Source: a virus | Reading direction: 5' to 3' (one strand) | Virus record (IMG/VR): IMGVR_UViG_3300042868_010004 | Span: 62,001-126,000 of that record | Length of the DNA stretch: 64,000 nt | Part shown: one piece after another, positions 43,315 to 51,567 of the stretch | Numbering within the stretch: position 1 is the first letter of the stretch | Layout: every line of letters starts with the position of its first letter | The notes under the pieces: generated by a model | What the model was told of the DNA's origin: nothing | Database searches by the model: none | The model's input: only the letters and a program-made list of their open reading frames with translations | Made by a program: the position numbers and the translations under genes

Positions 43315-44592
43315 TCAAGTCTTAATTTTGACTTCTGGCTTATATCCATACTTAGTGATAAATTCCTGTTCCATGATTAGCCGGACTCGGCCCGCATGTT
43401 GCTTTTTACAAATTACTGCATCATGAATAGGGATCGCCGTAATATCTTCGCTTAAAAGCCTAAAGAAAACTCCATCAAACATAAGGTCGGCTTCCATACT
43501 TTGAAGTTTAATTGAAAATTTGCTATTGCTGATATGTTTTTCGCTTTCAATGATTTCGTGAAGATGGGGGAAAAGTTGTTTGAACATTACCAGTTTGGAA
43601 GAGTCATTCTGCCTTGGGTAATCGTAAAAGATTTGCGCAATACAACCGATTTTAAATTTTTGATATTTTTCATCCGTTGATATATCCGATTTAATCTTAT
43701 CTGCTAAAAATTTGTAAAAGCCCTCATCAAGTGCCGCGTGGTATTCTTTTTTTTCTTTTTCAAAGCCGGGCTCATAAAACGACATACAGAGCCAAGGGTG
43801 ACAGGCGGAAAAATCAACCTCTGTTGTCGGCTCTCCATCAATCAGGATGGCCGAACGGGACTCTCTCGGCATACAAGTCAGACTGTGGAATCGCCGCCCG
43901 CTCTTTTTGTCTTCCTTGAAGAAAATATTGCCGGACTCAATCTCGGTCAGGTGGGCATAAGCCGCAAAGAAGTCATTTCCGCCAAATTTTTTCGCTAATT
44001 CCTCGGGGCTATCCGAAAGAGTGACGGATTTCAGGTTTCGGTAAACCGCCTGATTGAATAAATTCTTATCCTGACTCAAAAATATCTCCGTCTCTTTATT
44101 GTTCACCCGACCAATCAGCTTTCCAGTGTATTTAACTCTCCATTTTTCGGGGCTCTCTTCGGCTTTTTGGGTCAGGCGGTAGGCCAGAGTCTTTCCTTCG
44201 GAAATAGAGTAGATGTTGTCACACTCGATCAGCCCAAGAGACAAAAGATCCCCAATCACTAAATCGGTGTCGCGCGAGCCAAACAGAATTTCTAAATTTT
44301 TTCTGCTAAATCCGACCCACTTCTGATTTCTTTCCCATAAATCCGCTTCATACCGCATTAAGTTGTATCGGTTTAGAATTTCCTTTAAGAATACCAGAGA
44401 TTTGATTTTTACCAAATCGGATTCCGGTCCTTCTGTCAGACGAATTAAATTTTCTTCCGAAAGCAAAACAACAATAGAATTATCTGAGTTCAATCTATGA
44501 TCAAGACATAATCCATCAATGATAGGAGAGTAGAAGAGGTTAGGTATGTTAGAACCCTTAAGAAGATATGTATGATGCTTAGAAAGAGACAT
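43315..44592 (-). CDS. Polymerase-palm-like protein (family A / single-subunit type)
   Basis: 425 residues from the ATG; the in-frame codon further upstream is a TTG. Residues about 250-265 (ILIDGEPTTEVDFSACHP) look like polymerase motif A with D260, and near residue 390 IPIHDAVICKKQHAG looks like motif C (HD), as in A-family DNA polymerases and T7-type RNA polymerases. KIGCIAQIFYDYP near 335 could be motif B. The N-terminal half is a different, helical region with a possible winged helix (about 90-150). It may be a replication or primase-type enzyme; the exact activity is not known. Confidence 0.55.
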   Translation of the reverse strand: MSLSKHHTYLLKGSNIPNLFYSPIIDGLCLDHRLNSDNSIVVLLSEENLIRLTEGPESDLVKIKSLVFLKEILNRYNLMRYEADLWERNQKWVGFSRKNLEILFGSRDTDLVIGDLLSLGLIECDNIYSISEGKTLAYRLTQKAEESPEKWRVKYTGKLIGRVNNKETEIFLSQDKNLFNQAVYRNLKSVTLSDSPEELAKKFGGNDFFAAYAHLTEIESGNIFFKEDKKSGRRFHSLTCMPRESRSAILIDGEPTTEVDFSACHPWLCMSFYEPGFEKEKKEYHAALDEGFYKFLADKIKSDISTDEKYQKFKIGCIAQIFYDYPRQNDSSKLVMFKQLFPHLHEIIESEKHISNSKFSIKLQSMEADLMFDGVFFRLLSEDITAIPIHDAVICKKQHAGRVRLIMEQEFITKYGYKPEVKIKT

Positions 44593-44607
44593 GGATGAAA
44601 CAAACAA

Positions 44608-44722
44608 ACCAATAGCTATCCTACGGATATACCAGCCTATAAGAACTGTAATTTTCCGATTTACCTAGGTAGTGTTTTTGAAATTTGAGCCAAAAGTCAA
44701 GGTTTTTAACTAAAATTCAGGC
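44608..44722. other. Divergent intergenic region
   Basis: Between the minus-strand block and the + strand small genes. No gene. A TTGACT on the minus strand near 44698 could serve the polymerase-like gene; its -10 is not clear. The + promoter follows at 44723. Confidence 0.4.
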
Positions 44723-44751
44723 TTGACTCAATCCGAAAACTATCAAATAAT
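44723..44751 (+). promoter_or_regulatory. Sigma70-type promoter
   Basis: TTGACT, a 17-nt spacer and AATAAT. Predicted start about 44758, 2 nt before the TTG that would begin the first small gene. Confidence 0.6.
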
Positions 44752-44759
44752 GCCTTAAC

Positions 44760-44972
44760 TTGACAACTCCGACCCCAATCCAGCTCCGAACAACTTCCGG
44801 CGGAAAAGTCCTCTTTTATGGCCTGAGTCGGAATAAGGGCGTGGTCTGGATTCTTTGGGAGGGTCGGTCAACTCACATTCTGATTTCAGATTTGGACTCT
44901 GAATCTCAGGCCCGAGTTCAGGCAATCCTAGTTCAGACCTTAGCGGCGGAGCGGGCAGGCAAACCGAATTAA
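44760..44972 (+). CDS. Small protein of unknown function, TTG start
   Basis: 70 residues with no in-frame ATG, so TTG at 44760 is the only start near the promoter; the message would be almost leaderless. The protein has a beta-hairpin (GKVLFYGLSRNKGVVWILW) and a helical C-terminus. No family is recognised. It is the first of a run of small + strand genes (44760-46306). Confidence 0.45.
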   Translation: MTTPTPIQLRTTSGGKVLFYGLSRNKGVVWILWEGRSTHILISDLDSESQARVQAILVQTLAAERAGKPN

Positions 44973-44982
44973 ATAAAAAAAT

Positions 44983-45183
44983 ATGAAAATTACGATAAAC
45001 CAACAAAGGCGTTCTCGTTGTCCAAGTGCAAGCGCAGATATTAGTTTTGGATCTATTAGAGAGATGGAAGATTTTTTGGCCGCTTTGAGCGAAATTAAAG
45101 AGCGGGCGGAACGGCATCCAGCCAATCCAAAAGAAATTTCTTGGCCAATCAATTCGGTTATTTCGAATTATTTTGAGAAATGA
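44983..45183 (+). CDS. Small protein of unknown function
   Basis: 66 residues. The first 20 are basic, then a charged helix (REMEDFLAALSEIKERAERH). Its TGA overlaps the following ATG (ATGA at 45180), so the two genes are coupled. It belongs to the small early-type gene cluster. No domain is recognised. Confidence 0.5.
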   Translation: MKITINQQRRSRCPSASADISFGSIREMEDFLAALSEIKERAERHPANPKEISWPINSVISNYFEK

Positions 45184-45395
45184 AATTATTCGGTCAACCA
45201 CCCCGCGATCCAGCGCGGATTGATGAAATACTAGCGGACTTAGGGAAGATCTGGAAGAAATACCCAGATTTTCGTTTCTACCAACTATTGAATCTGTTCG
45301 AAATGGAATACGCGAAAAGAGATAAGTTCTATGTAGAGGATTCGGATTTGCAGATTGGGATTGACAAATTTAAGAAATTAAGAGGAATTAACTAA
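45180..45395 (+). CDS. Small phage protein with IWKKYPDFRF motif
   Basis: 71 residues. IDEILADLGKIWKKYPDFRF followed by QLLNLF is nearly the same as a segment of the protein at 46061-46306, so the two are paralogues. The family appears in phages as a small helical protein with an acidic tail, but no function is known to me. It overlaps the previous gene and lies 1 nt before the next. Confidence 0.65.
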   Translation: MKLFGQPPRDPARIDEILADLGKIWKKYPDFRFYQLLNLFEMEYAKRDKFYVEDSDLQIGIDKFKKLRGIN

Positions 45396-45396
45396 A

Positions 45397-45591
45397 ATGA
45401 TGCAACAAAATTCAATTACAATTGACGGTTTTATTGAAAATCTAGACTCATTGACCATCGGAAAGCAGGAGTTATCCGACTTTCTGTATTTCTCCATCGG
45501 AGGCCGAACGGCGAAATACGATATTCTATCTCAGACGGAGAACCGTGATGGCAATTTAGATCTAAAAGTTAAATTTATTGGGTATGAATAA
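45397..45591 (+). CDS. Small protein of unknown function
   Basis: 64 residues, beta-rich (ELSDFLYFSIGGRTAKYDIL). No domain recognised. Two in-frame ATGs at 45397 and 45400 are both possible starts. It lies tightly between neighbours in the small-gene run. Confidence 0.5.
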   Translation: MMQQNSITIDGFIENLDSLTIGKQELSDFLYFSIGGRTAKYDILSQTENRDGNLDLKVKFIGYE

Positions 45592-45599
45592 ATTCCAAA

Positions 45600-46004
45600 A
45601 TGGCAATTAAAATTATAGAGACCGGCGGATTCAGAGGTAGGACAAAAGTGTATCGAGGTGCGGAGGCACAAGGTATTGTTAATAAAGCGTTAGGCATTAG
45701 TTTTACTAATTATGATAATACGATTATGAATAAAAACTGGTTTAAATGCAAAGACACTCGTCCCTTTATCGACATCGCGCTTTTCTCCGCTGATTTCTGG
45801 GGTCATTCATACTGGTCTCATGACGAGACTGCAAATGAATTACATTATATCTTGCATTTCGTAGATGACGACATTCTGCCGGAAGAACTCTGTAAAGTCG
45901 GCCCGGACGAGGCTCTGGAATTATTCCGGCTGATCGAGAAATACGGATACGATAAAGAGAATTATCTCGCGGTTCAGAACTGGGCGGCAGAACGGAGTTA
46001 TTGA
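45600..46004 (+). CDS. Hypothetical protein, related at its start to the 60506 protein
   Basis: 134 residues. The N-terminus (MAIKIIETGGFRGRTKVY) parallels that of the protein at 60506-60808 (MAKITKIIESGGFCPF), suggesting distant kinship. It continues with aromatic-rich segments (DFWGHSYWSHDETANELHY) and an acidic helix. Three His and several Trp residues cluster, but no metal motif is identified. It ends the first small-gene run; a promoter follows. Confidence 0.55.
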   Translation: MAIKIIETGGFRGRTKVYRGAEAQGIVNKALGISFTNYDNTIMNKNWFKCKDTRPFIDIALFSADFWGHSYWSHDETANELHYILHFVDDDILPEELCKVGPDEALELFRLIEKYGYDKENYLAVQNWAAERSY

Positions 46005-46025
46005 TTTCTCCCTTTACTTTCCGTC

Positions 46026-46054
46026 TTGACAAGAAGTATAAAGAATTTTAATCT
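46026..46054 (+). promoter_or_regulatory. Sigma70-type promoter, leaderless start
   Basis: TTGACA, a 17-nt spacer and TAATCT. The -10 box ends exactly 6 nt before the ATG at 46061, as in the promoters at 3977 and 61774. It drives the long + strand sugar/methyltransferase operon. Confidence 0.75.
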
Positions 46055-46060
46055 CAGCCC

Positions 46061-46306
46061 ATGCTCGACCTCCTAAAGGAAAAAGAAGAAAGATCGGTCC
46101 AGATTAATCGGATTCTGACCCGCTTGTTTGAAATTTGGAAAAAATACCCGAATCTAAAATTCAACCAACTGATTTATTATATTAATTCAGCGGGCGAAAT
46201 TGGAGAACAGGATTTTTTCTTTATCACTGATGAGGAATTTGAAGAGGATATGGAGCGAGCGACAAGCGCGGGTGGGCAACTTACACGCGGGGAGGATTCG
46301 GAATGA
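46061..46306 (+). CDS. Small phage protein with IWKKYPNLKF motif
   Basis: 81 residues; INRILTRLFEIWKKYPNLKF followed by QLIYYI matches the protein at 45180. The C-terminus is acidic (EEFEEDMERA). The promoter immediately upstream fixes the start. Its stop overlaps the next gene's ATG (46303), so it is the first cistron of the sugar operon. Confidence 0.65.
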   Translation: MLDLLKEKEERSVQINRILTRLFEIWKKYPNLKFNQLIYYINSAGEIGEQDFFFITDEEFEEDMERATSAGGQLTRGEDSE

Positions 46307-47169
46307 AGACTTATCGAGCCTTTGGCTGGGAAGGGCAGACGGGGCAAATACAGAGAATCCGACAAGGCTTTAATGAATTGGGCTGGACGGAGACAGGGAT
46401 TGAACCGGATTTCATTTACTCGAATGATGTGGGAAGCCATCCGGAAGCGATCAAGGCGAAAAAACAATGGCCGAAAGCCAAGCTGATTCTGAATGTTTTG
46501 GATATACCGGAGTTTTTGTTGCCTCATGGATATAATTTGGATGCCGCTCGGGAGCTTCTGGGTTATGCGGATGTTGTAACCTCTATTTCCAAACATACAC
46601 AGGGGCAGGTTAAGAAATTTTTCGGGTTGGATAGTTCGATCATTTATCAACCCAGTATGATTAGTGGGCCATGCGCTTCCGATAAAGTCTTGCGTTATCT
46701 CAGTGTTGGGAGGCGTTATGATCCCAATAAATTGTATTCCGTTGTTCAGCAAGTATTTGCGAATGGGCTGAATCCAGAGGAGCTAGTTGAAATCGGCCCG
46801 GATCATGGCTCAATTGGAAAGTATGTTGGGGTGATTTCAGAGGCTGAACTTTCCGAGTATTATTGCGGGGCCGACTTTTCTTTTTCTTTGGGTCGGGAAG
46901 AAGGATTAAACCTCCCCGTTTGCGAGGCGGCAATCTGTGGCTGCATTCCGGTAATTAATGCCCAACTCACTACGCGAGAAGAACTTCTACCACGAGAAGT
47001 CTTTCCGGAGTATAATTATACGGAGACAACCAAGGAAAGCCTGATTAAGTTCGTCAGAGAGGTCGATGTCATCCATCTTAGTGAAAAGCTAGTTGACTAT
47101 TTTGATTCAGAACACAAGAATAAATTCACCCCTGTTGGTGTCGCTTCCAAAATCCTTTCCGCTATTTAA
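46303..47169 (+). CDS. GT4-type glycosyltransferase
   Basis: 288 residues, short for a GT-B enzyme. It has the loop VTSISKHTQGQVKKFFG typical of the acceptor domain end. In the donor domain it has LSVGRRYDPNKL and the motif SLGREEGLNLPVCEAAICGC (EGLNLP with E), the GT4 signature. Sugar and acceptor are unknown. Coupled to the upstream small gene by overlap. Confidence 0.75.
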   Translation: MKTYRAFGWEGQTGQIQRIRQGFNELGWTETGIEPDFIYSNDVGSHPEAIKAKKQWPKAKLILNVLDIPEFLLPHGYNLDAARELLGYADVVTSISKHTQGQVKKFFGLDSSIIYQPSMISGPCASDKVLRYLSVGRRYDPNKLYSVVQQVFANGLNPEELVEIGPDHGSIGKYVGVISEAELSEYYCGADFSFSLGREEGLNLPVCEAAICGCIPVINAQLTTREELLPREVFPEYNYTETTKESLIKFVREVDVIHLSEKLVDYFDSEHKNKFTPVGVASKILSAI

Positions 47170-47175
47170 TTCCGC

Positions 47176-47550
47176 ATGCAAACCGTTGAATTGACCGTCC
47201 CGACCTCATTCGCCTACGACTATCTTTCAATATTGCAGATAAAGTGGTATCAGAGCAAGGATGATAAGGCTTTAGAGAATTTTGATAGGTGTTATCTTGA
47301 ATTAATCTCTAAACTTGGAGAGGTTTTGGCAAAGGATGTCTATTGGTCGCCAGAATATGAGGAGTTGTTTCGGGAAAACTTAAAAATTTTTCAATTAGTG
47401 GATGAATTAAAGAAGAATCCTGAGATTTTGGCAATTACTGTCGATCAACATAACTGGAATCGGGCGCAAATTAAGAAGAGAATTCAAGAAAAGTTTTTTG
47501 GTGGCGGGGCAGTCGAGCAAAAGTTTGGTTACGCGGAGGAAATTAAATAA
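47176..47550 (+). CDS. Hypothetical protein
   Basis: 124 residues, helical, charged; begins MQTVELTVPTSFAYDYLSIL. Not recognised. An SD-like GGAGGA near its end serves the next gene, whose ATG overlaps this stop by one base. Located between two sugar-pathway genes. Confidence 0.5.
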   Translation: MQTVELTVPTSFAYDYLSILQIKWYQSKDDKALENFDRCYLELISKLGEVLAKDVYWSPEYEELFRENLKIFQLVDELKKNPEILAITVDQHNWNRAQIKKRIQEKFFGGGAVEQKFGYAEEIK

Positions 47551-48806
47551 TGAGTCAGAAGAAATATAATTGGCCGCTCGGGCACTCCAGTATGACCTTC
47601 CTTGACAAGCTCAAGATTGGAAAATTCCTGCTAACCAATGATAAATGGACGGTCGGGCCGGAGATTGAAAAATATGAGAAGAAATGGTCGGAATACACGG
47701 GCTGCAAGTATGTCGTCATGGTTCACTCTGGAAGCGCCGCTAACGAGATGATCGCCCTGCGCCGCCGCGACCAATTAATCAAGCAGGGTAAATGGATTCC
47801 GGGGCAGAATAAGGTTTTATTTAATGTTGTGAATTGGATTAGCTCGGTCTCGGTTTTTTCTAACCTGTCCTTCAAGCCGGTTTTTGTTGATGTTGACTTA
47901 TCAAATCTTAATCCATCCGTTGAACAAATTGAAAGTAAGCTGAAGGCCGATCCGGAGATTAAAACCGTTTTTTACACCACTCTTCTCGGTCAATCTTGTG
48001 ATTTGGAGAAACTTATTTATGTTTGCTCTATTTATGGCGCGGAACTTTTTCTAGATAATTGCGAGTCATCTTTTTCGTGGGAAATCTTTAATAAGGCTGA
48101 TCCGTTTTGCCATCAGAAGGTGCATTTTTGTAACCTAACTCTTTCATCTACAAGTATTTACGCCAGTCATTATACTAGCGGGTTGCAGGAAGGCGGATTG
48201 CTTTTCGCGCAAGACGAGGAGACTTATGAATGGCTGAAAATGATGCGCAATCATGGTATGACTCGTGGGATGCCAGATAAATACCGCAATCCATTAGTCG
48301 ATCCGTCATTCGATTTCAACGTGATGGGTTCAAATTATCGGACGACGAATCTGATTGCTTATATGCATTCACTGGATTTTGACCGTTCGCTTAAATGGTC
48401 GGAAGAAAATCGCCGGAATATTGCGGGATATTTTTATTCAAATATCAATCCGGTTAAATGGGACCGGATGCAGCCAATTATTACAAACAAGTTTGACCGA
48501 CCGATTTTTAATCATTCAGCCCGCAGTGGCCACATTCCACTTGCTCTCCCAATTATCAAGCACCCCGATTATCAAGACGGTGAACTAATCGGGAAAGTTA
48601 AAGGTTATCTGTCGGCGGTTGGAGTCGGTTATCGCGGACTCGTCGGATCGAACCTGCTTTACCATACAGCATTTCAGGGACTCGGCAACCCAAAAGATTA
48701 CCCGAACGCAGATTATTTGCATCATAATTCGATTTATATTGGGCTCCACGCTGGGGTTGATTCAAAAATGGCCGTGAGTCTGGCAAAAGAACTTTCAAAA
48801 CTCTAA
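47550..48806 (+). CDS. DegT/DnrJ/EryC1-family PLP enzyme with His in place of the catalytic Lys
   Basis: 418 residues. SGSAANEMIALRRRD (about 60) is the PLP phosphate site and LDNCESS (about 168-174) the PLP-ring aspartate region. The usual Lys motif near residue 207 reads SIYASHYTSGLQEGG: no Lys is present, and H207 falls at the Lys position if the loop has the length seen in DesV. ColD and E1/RfbH-type 3-dehydratases have His there and remove the 3-hydroxyl of a nucleotide 4-keto-6-deoxyhexose. With GDP-mannose dehydratase encoded at 62640, a GDP-3,6-dideoxyhexose is plausible. Confidence 0.72.
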   Translation: MSQKKYNWPLGHSSMTFLDKLKIGKFLLTNDKWTVGPEIEKYEKKWSEYTGCKYVVMVHSGSAANEMIALRRRDQLIKQGKWIPGQNKVLFNVVNWISSVSVFSNLSFKPVFVDVDLSNLNPSVEQIESKLKADPEIKTVFYTTLLGQSCDLEKLIYVCSIYGAELFLDNCESSFSWEIFNKADPFCHQKVHFCNLTLSSTSIYASHYTSGLQEGGLLFAQDEETYEWLKMMRNHGMTRGMPDKYRNPLVDPSFDFNVMGSNYRTTNLIAYMHSLDFDRSLKWSEENRRNIAGYFYSNINPVKWDRMQPIITNKFDRPIFNHSARSGHIPLALPIIKHPDYQDGELIGKVKGYLSAVGVGYRGLVGSNLLYHTAFQGLGNPKDYPNADYLHHNSIYIGLHAGVDSKMAVSLAKELSKL

Positions 48807-48808
48807 AA

Positions 48809-49402
48809 ATGCATCTACAAGATATCATTCAAAAACTAAACCCCAAGAACATTTGGGAAATCGGCGTCGGGAATCCGGATATTTGCCGGGCAAGACCCTA
48901 TCTGAACGGGCCGATTCAGTTAAAGTTATTTGAGGTTAATCCCAAGACATACAACGATTTAGTATCTGCTTACGGGCATTATCCGAATATTCGGATTAGT
49001 AATTTTGGTCTGTATGACAAAAACGGCACCATTGAATTTCTGGAAGATGGCGATTCAACCTGTTCTTCGGAGGTGGCCGCGCCGACTTTTGTTCTCGGAA
49101 CTCCGAAGATGGGTTCGGAATGGGTCGCAGCCAAGCCCCGAGTTCAAATGCAGGTCCGAGATATGGCCGAGGTCGATCCGGGCGATATTGATGTCGCGCT
49201 GATTGACACGGAAGGTTGCGAATGGAAGATTATCTCTCGGATGGTTAGCCGACCGAGATTTATGAGTATCGAAAGCCACAATGAATGGTATCGCACGCCG
49301 AATTATGAGAAATTGCTTGACTGGTTGCAGGAAAATAATTACAAGTTAATCCATACTGATGTTACCGACAGTTGGTATTTGCGTGGCGACATTAAACTTT
49401 AA
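48809..49402 (+). CDS. FkbM-like methyltransferase
   Basis: 197 residues. WEIGVG (about 15-20) is motif I of a class I SAM-dependent fold, LFEVNPK (about 40-46) the SAM-ribose acidic region, and IDVALIDTEGCEWKII (about 127-142) the typical FkbM segment. FkbM family members methylate sugar hydroxyls; here the target is likely a glycan made by the neighbouring transferases. The gene is 2 nt after the DegT-family gene and in the same operon. Confidence 0.7.
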   Translation: MHLQDIIQKLNPKNIWEIGVGNPDICRARPYLNGPIQLKLFEVNPKTYNDLVSAYGHYPNIRISNFGLYDKNGTIEFLEDGDSTCSSEVAAPTFVLGTPKMGSEWVAAKPRVQMQVRDMAEVDPGDIDVALIDTEGCEWKIISRMVSRPRFMSIESHNEWYRTPNYEKLLDWLQENNYKLIHTDVTDSWYLRGDIKL

Positions 49403-49405
49403 CCA

Positions 49406-49759
49406 ATGATTACCCTTAAATCAACTTTTGCTCCCATGAAATTCGCCGATACAGTGCGAAATTATTTTGATGGACACGGAGAGCGATTTGATTTTCTGGA
49501 CCGTTCCGGCCATATTCACGGTGAATATCGAAAAGGTTGTCCTGTCTCTCCGGCCCCTGATGACGCAATTGGCGCTGTAAAAATTGGAGAAAGTTGGTTT
49601 TGGGTTATCAGGGGAGCGGAGAAAGAAATGCGCGATCTACATAATTCGGCACATCGTCTAGCCATTTCCCTTTCCGCCATTGTAGATTGTGGAGGAATCG
49701 GCCCGGAAGATATGTATGATGAAGCGCGGGACGCTTTGAAGCAATATAACAATCTCTAA
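49406..49759 (+). CDS. Hypothetical protein
   Basis: 117 residues with alpha/beta character; includes IGESWFWVIRGAEKEMRDLH and an acidic C-terminal helix. Not recognised. Two methyltransferase-type genes flank it with 3-nt gaps. Confidence 0.5.
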   Translation: MITLKSTFAPMKFADTVRNYFDGHGERFDFLDRSGHIHGEYRKGCPVSPAPDDAIGAVKIGESWFWVIRGAEKEMRDLHNSAHRLAISLSAIVDCGGIGPEDMYDEARDALKQYNNL

Positions 49760-49762
49760 TTT

Positions 49763-50299
49763 ATGGACATTAAAACAAAACTCCGAACAGAAACTTCTGC
49801 CCGTGACGAAGTATTTAAAACCGCGCTGACTTACCTAAAGGGTGAGCCCGCAAGTTTCATTGAAGTGGGCTGTCTCCGCGATTTGAAAGGCCGCGCGGGC
49901 GATGGTTGGTCAACCCTTCATTGGGCGGACTATGTAGAACGGAATGGTGGCGAGCTGACCGTTGTTGATATTACGCAGGAATCTCTTGATTTGTGCAAGG
50001 GTCTGGTTGATAATTTCAACATTGAGGCGAATTTTATTTGTGATAAGGGTGAGAATCAGGTCGATTCAACCTATGATTTTGTCTATCTTGATGGTGGGGT
50101 TTGCCCGCACGAGGCACTGACTCAATTTGAAAAATGCAATACAGAAACTCAGGTCATTCTGATGGATGATTTTCATACTAAGGGAGTGATTGTCGATGAA
50201 AAATATCCGGATAAACTCCTTTTCCGGTTCTCTAATGGGCACAAGATGGCTTTGTATGGTAAGGGCGTGAAGGCGGGGGAGAAGTTTATTCAAGTCTGA
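49763..50299 (+). CDS. Class I SAM methyltransferase-like protein
   Basis: 178 residues. FIEVGCLRDLKGRAGDGWST (about 29-48) gives a motif I-like loop, ELTVVDITQESLDLCKGL the acidic post-strand region, and VYLDGGVCPHEALTQF followed by VILMDDFHTKG resembles Methyltransf_24-type proteins. No metal ligands are certain. A glycan or nucleotide-sugar methyltransferase role is inferred from operon context. Confidence 0.6.
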   Translation: MDIKTKLRTETSARDEVFKTALTYLKGEPASFIEVGCLRDLKGRAGDGWSTLHWADYVERNGGELTVVDITQESLDLCKGLVDNFNIEANFICDKGENQVDSTYDFVYLDGGVCPHEALTQFEKCNTETQVILMDDFHTKGVIVDEKYPDKLLFRFSNGHKMALYGKGVKAGEKFIQV

Positions 50300-50301
50300 A
50301 A

Positions 50302-51177
50302 ATGTCAAAGTTCGATAAGTCGTTCAAGGTATGGGGTATACGTCAAGGTCTCATCGGAGACATGGTGATGGCCGAACCCCTTCTAACCCTTCTTGAAAAA
50401 TTATATCCGGGTAGTTTTAAGTATTGGCATATTGCTAAAAAGTGCAAGCAGGCCGAATTACTTTTTCACCATCATCCATTAATTGACCAGATCGTAATTT
50501 CAGACTGTGAGGAGGGGCAAGGGCCGAAAGATTTGGAGATAATGAAGACTTGTCAGGTTGTGTTAAATACCACGCCGAATCACAAAGATGATTTATTTCC
50601 AAATTTTAGAAATATCTATGAGGAGACGGCCCACATGGGCGGATTTAGTTCAGAACAGTATAATCTTTTGACCGAAGAGGAAAAAGTCCCAAAACTGTAT
50701 AAATGGTTTGAAACAGAAAACCTTGGAGAAAAAACGCTATCCTTTTGGCCGGTAGCAGGTTATGCAAAATGGCACTCACGGAATCCGACAAAGGAGTGGT
50801 ATGAGAAATTACTTCCGATGCTTTATGCAGAAGGATTTACGGTCTATCAGTGCGGGCATCCTAACGACTATACTTTTGCGCCGCACTCCCAACACATAGA
50901 TTGTCGTCAGTTTTCGTTTTTCGATCAGATTAAAAAATCCCTTGGTTGCTCAATTGCGCTTGCAACCGACTCCGGAAGCTCTTTAGTTCTGGGGGCTTAC
51001 CGAGCCCGGCAGGTAAGTTTGCTGACAAACCATTGGAACTCCCCAAAACACGTTCGTAATTTTTACGCATTCGGAACAAATAATCCGAATAACTATTCCT
51101 TTTTTGGTATGAACCATTGCGATAACATCCCACAAAAAGAAGTGCTTGACAAAATCCTCCAAAAATGCTCTGTTTGA
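50302..51177 (+). CDS. GT9-like (heptosyltransferase-type) glycosyltransferase
   Basis: 291 residues. The GT9 opening is seen in GIRQGLIGDMVMAEPLLTLL (G-x-GD). The C-terminal half has FWPVAGYAKWHSRNPTKEW, the nucleotide-sugar binding region, and ATDSGSSLVLGAYRARQVSL, the equivalent of the donor-loop motif (D-S/T-G). ADP-heptose or another nucleotide sugar would be the donor. Its stop is close to the start of a YopX gene. Confidence 0.72.
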   Translation: MSKFDKSFKVWGIRQGLIGDMVMAEPLLTLLEKLYPGSFKYWHIAKKCKQAELLFHHHPLIDQIVISDCEEGQGPKDLEIMKTCQVVLNTTPNHKDDLFPNFRNIYEETAHMGGFSSEQYNLLTEEEKVPKLYKWFETENLGEKTLSFWPVAGYAKWHSRNPTKEWYEKLLPMLYAEGFTVYQCGHPNDYTFAPHSQHIDCRQFSFFDQIKKSLGCSIALATDSGSSLVLGAYRARQVSLLTNHWNSPKHVRNFYAFGTNNPNNYSFFGMNHCDNIPQKEVLDKILQKCSV

Positions 51178-51181
51178 CCGT

Positions 51182-51565
51182 ATGAATCGTCAAATTAAAT
51201 TCCGTGCTTGGGATACATTGAATAAATGTTGGTTGAAATCCGGTGAATATGGTATCTATAATGGCGACGGCGGGCTATGGTGTGGGAAGCATAACATGGT
51301 TATTCTACAACAGAGTAGTGAATATACGGACAAAAACGGAAAAGAAATTTATGAAGGGGATATTATTCAATATTCTTTTTATGGGGATGTCGGATACGAT
51401 CCTGAGCCCCCTCTTGTAATCAGATACGCAGAAGGTTATTCTAATTGGGCTTTAATGCCCTTTAAGTTGGATGGCGAACGTTGGGATTTTTATGGTGGTT
51501 GGCCACATGAAGAAATAACCATTATCGGCAACATCTTTGAAAATCCAGAACTTCTTAAATTTTAA
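51182..51565 (+). CDS. YopX-family protein, second copy
   Basis: 127 residues from the ATG giving MNRQIKFRAWDTLNKCW. YTDKNGKEIYEGDIIQY is the YopX signature, and the end IIGNIFENPELL matches the YopX copy at 41842 (IIGNNMENPELL). The longer frame upstream (51146) has an alternative start within the preceding gene and is rejected. Role unknown. Confidence 0.78.
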   Translation: MNRQIKFRAWDTLNKCWLKSGEYGIYNGDGGLWCGKHNMVILQQSSEYTDKNGKEIYEGDIIQYSFYGDVGYDPEPPLVIRYAEGYSNWALMPFKLDGERWDFYGGWPHEEITIIGNIFENPELLKF

Positions 51566-51567
51566 TC

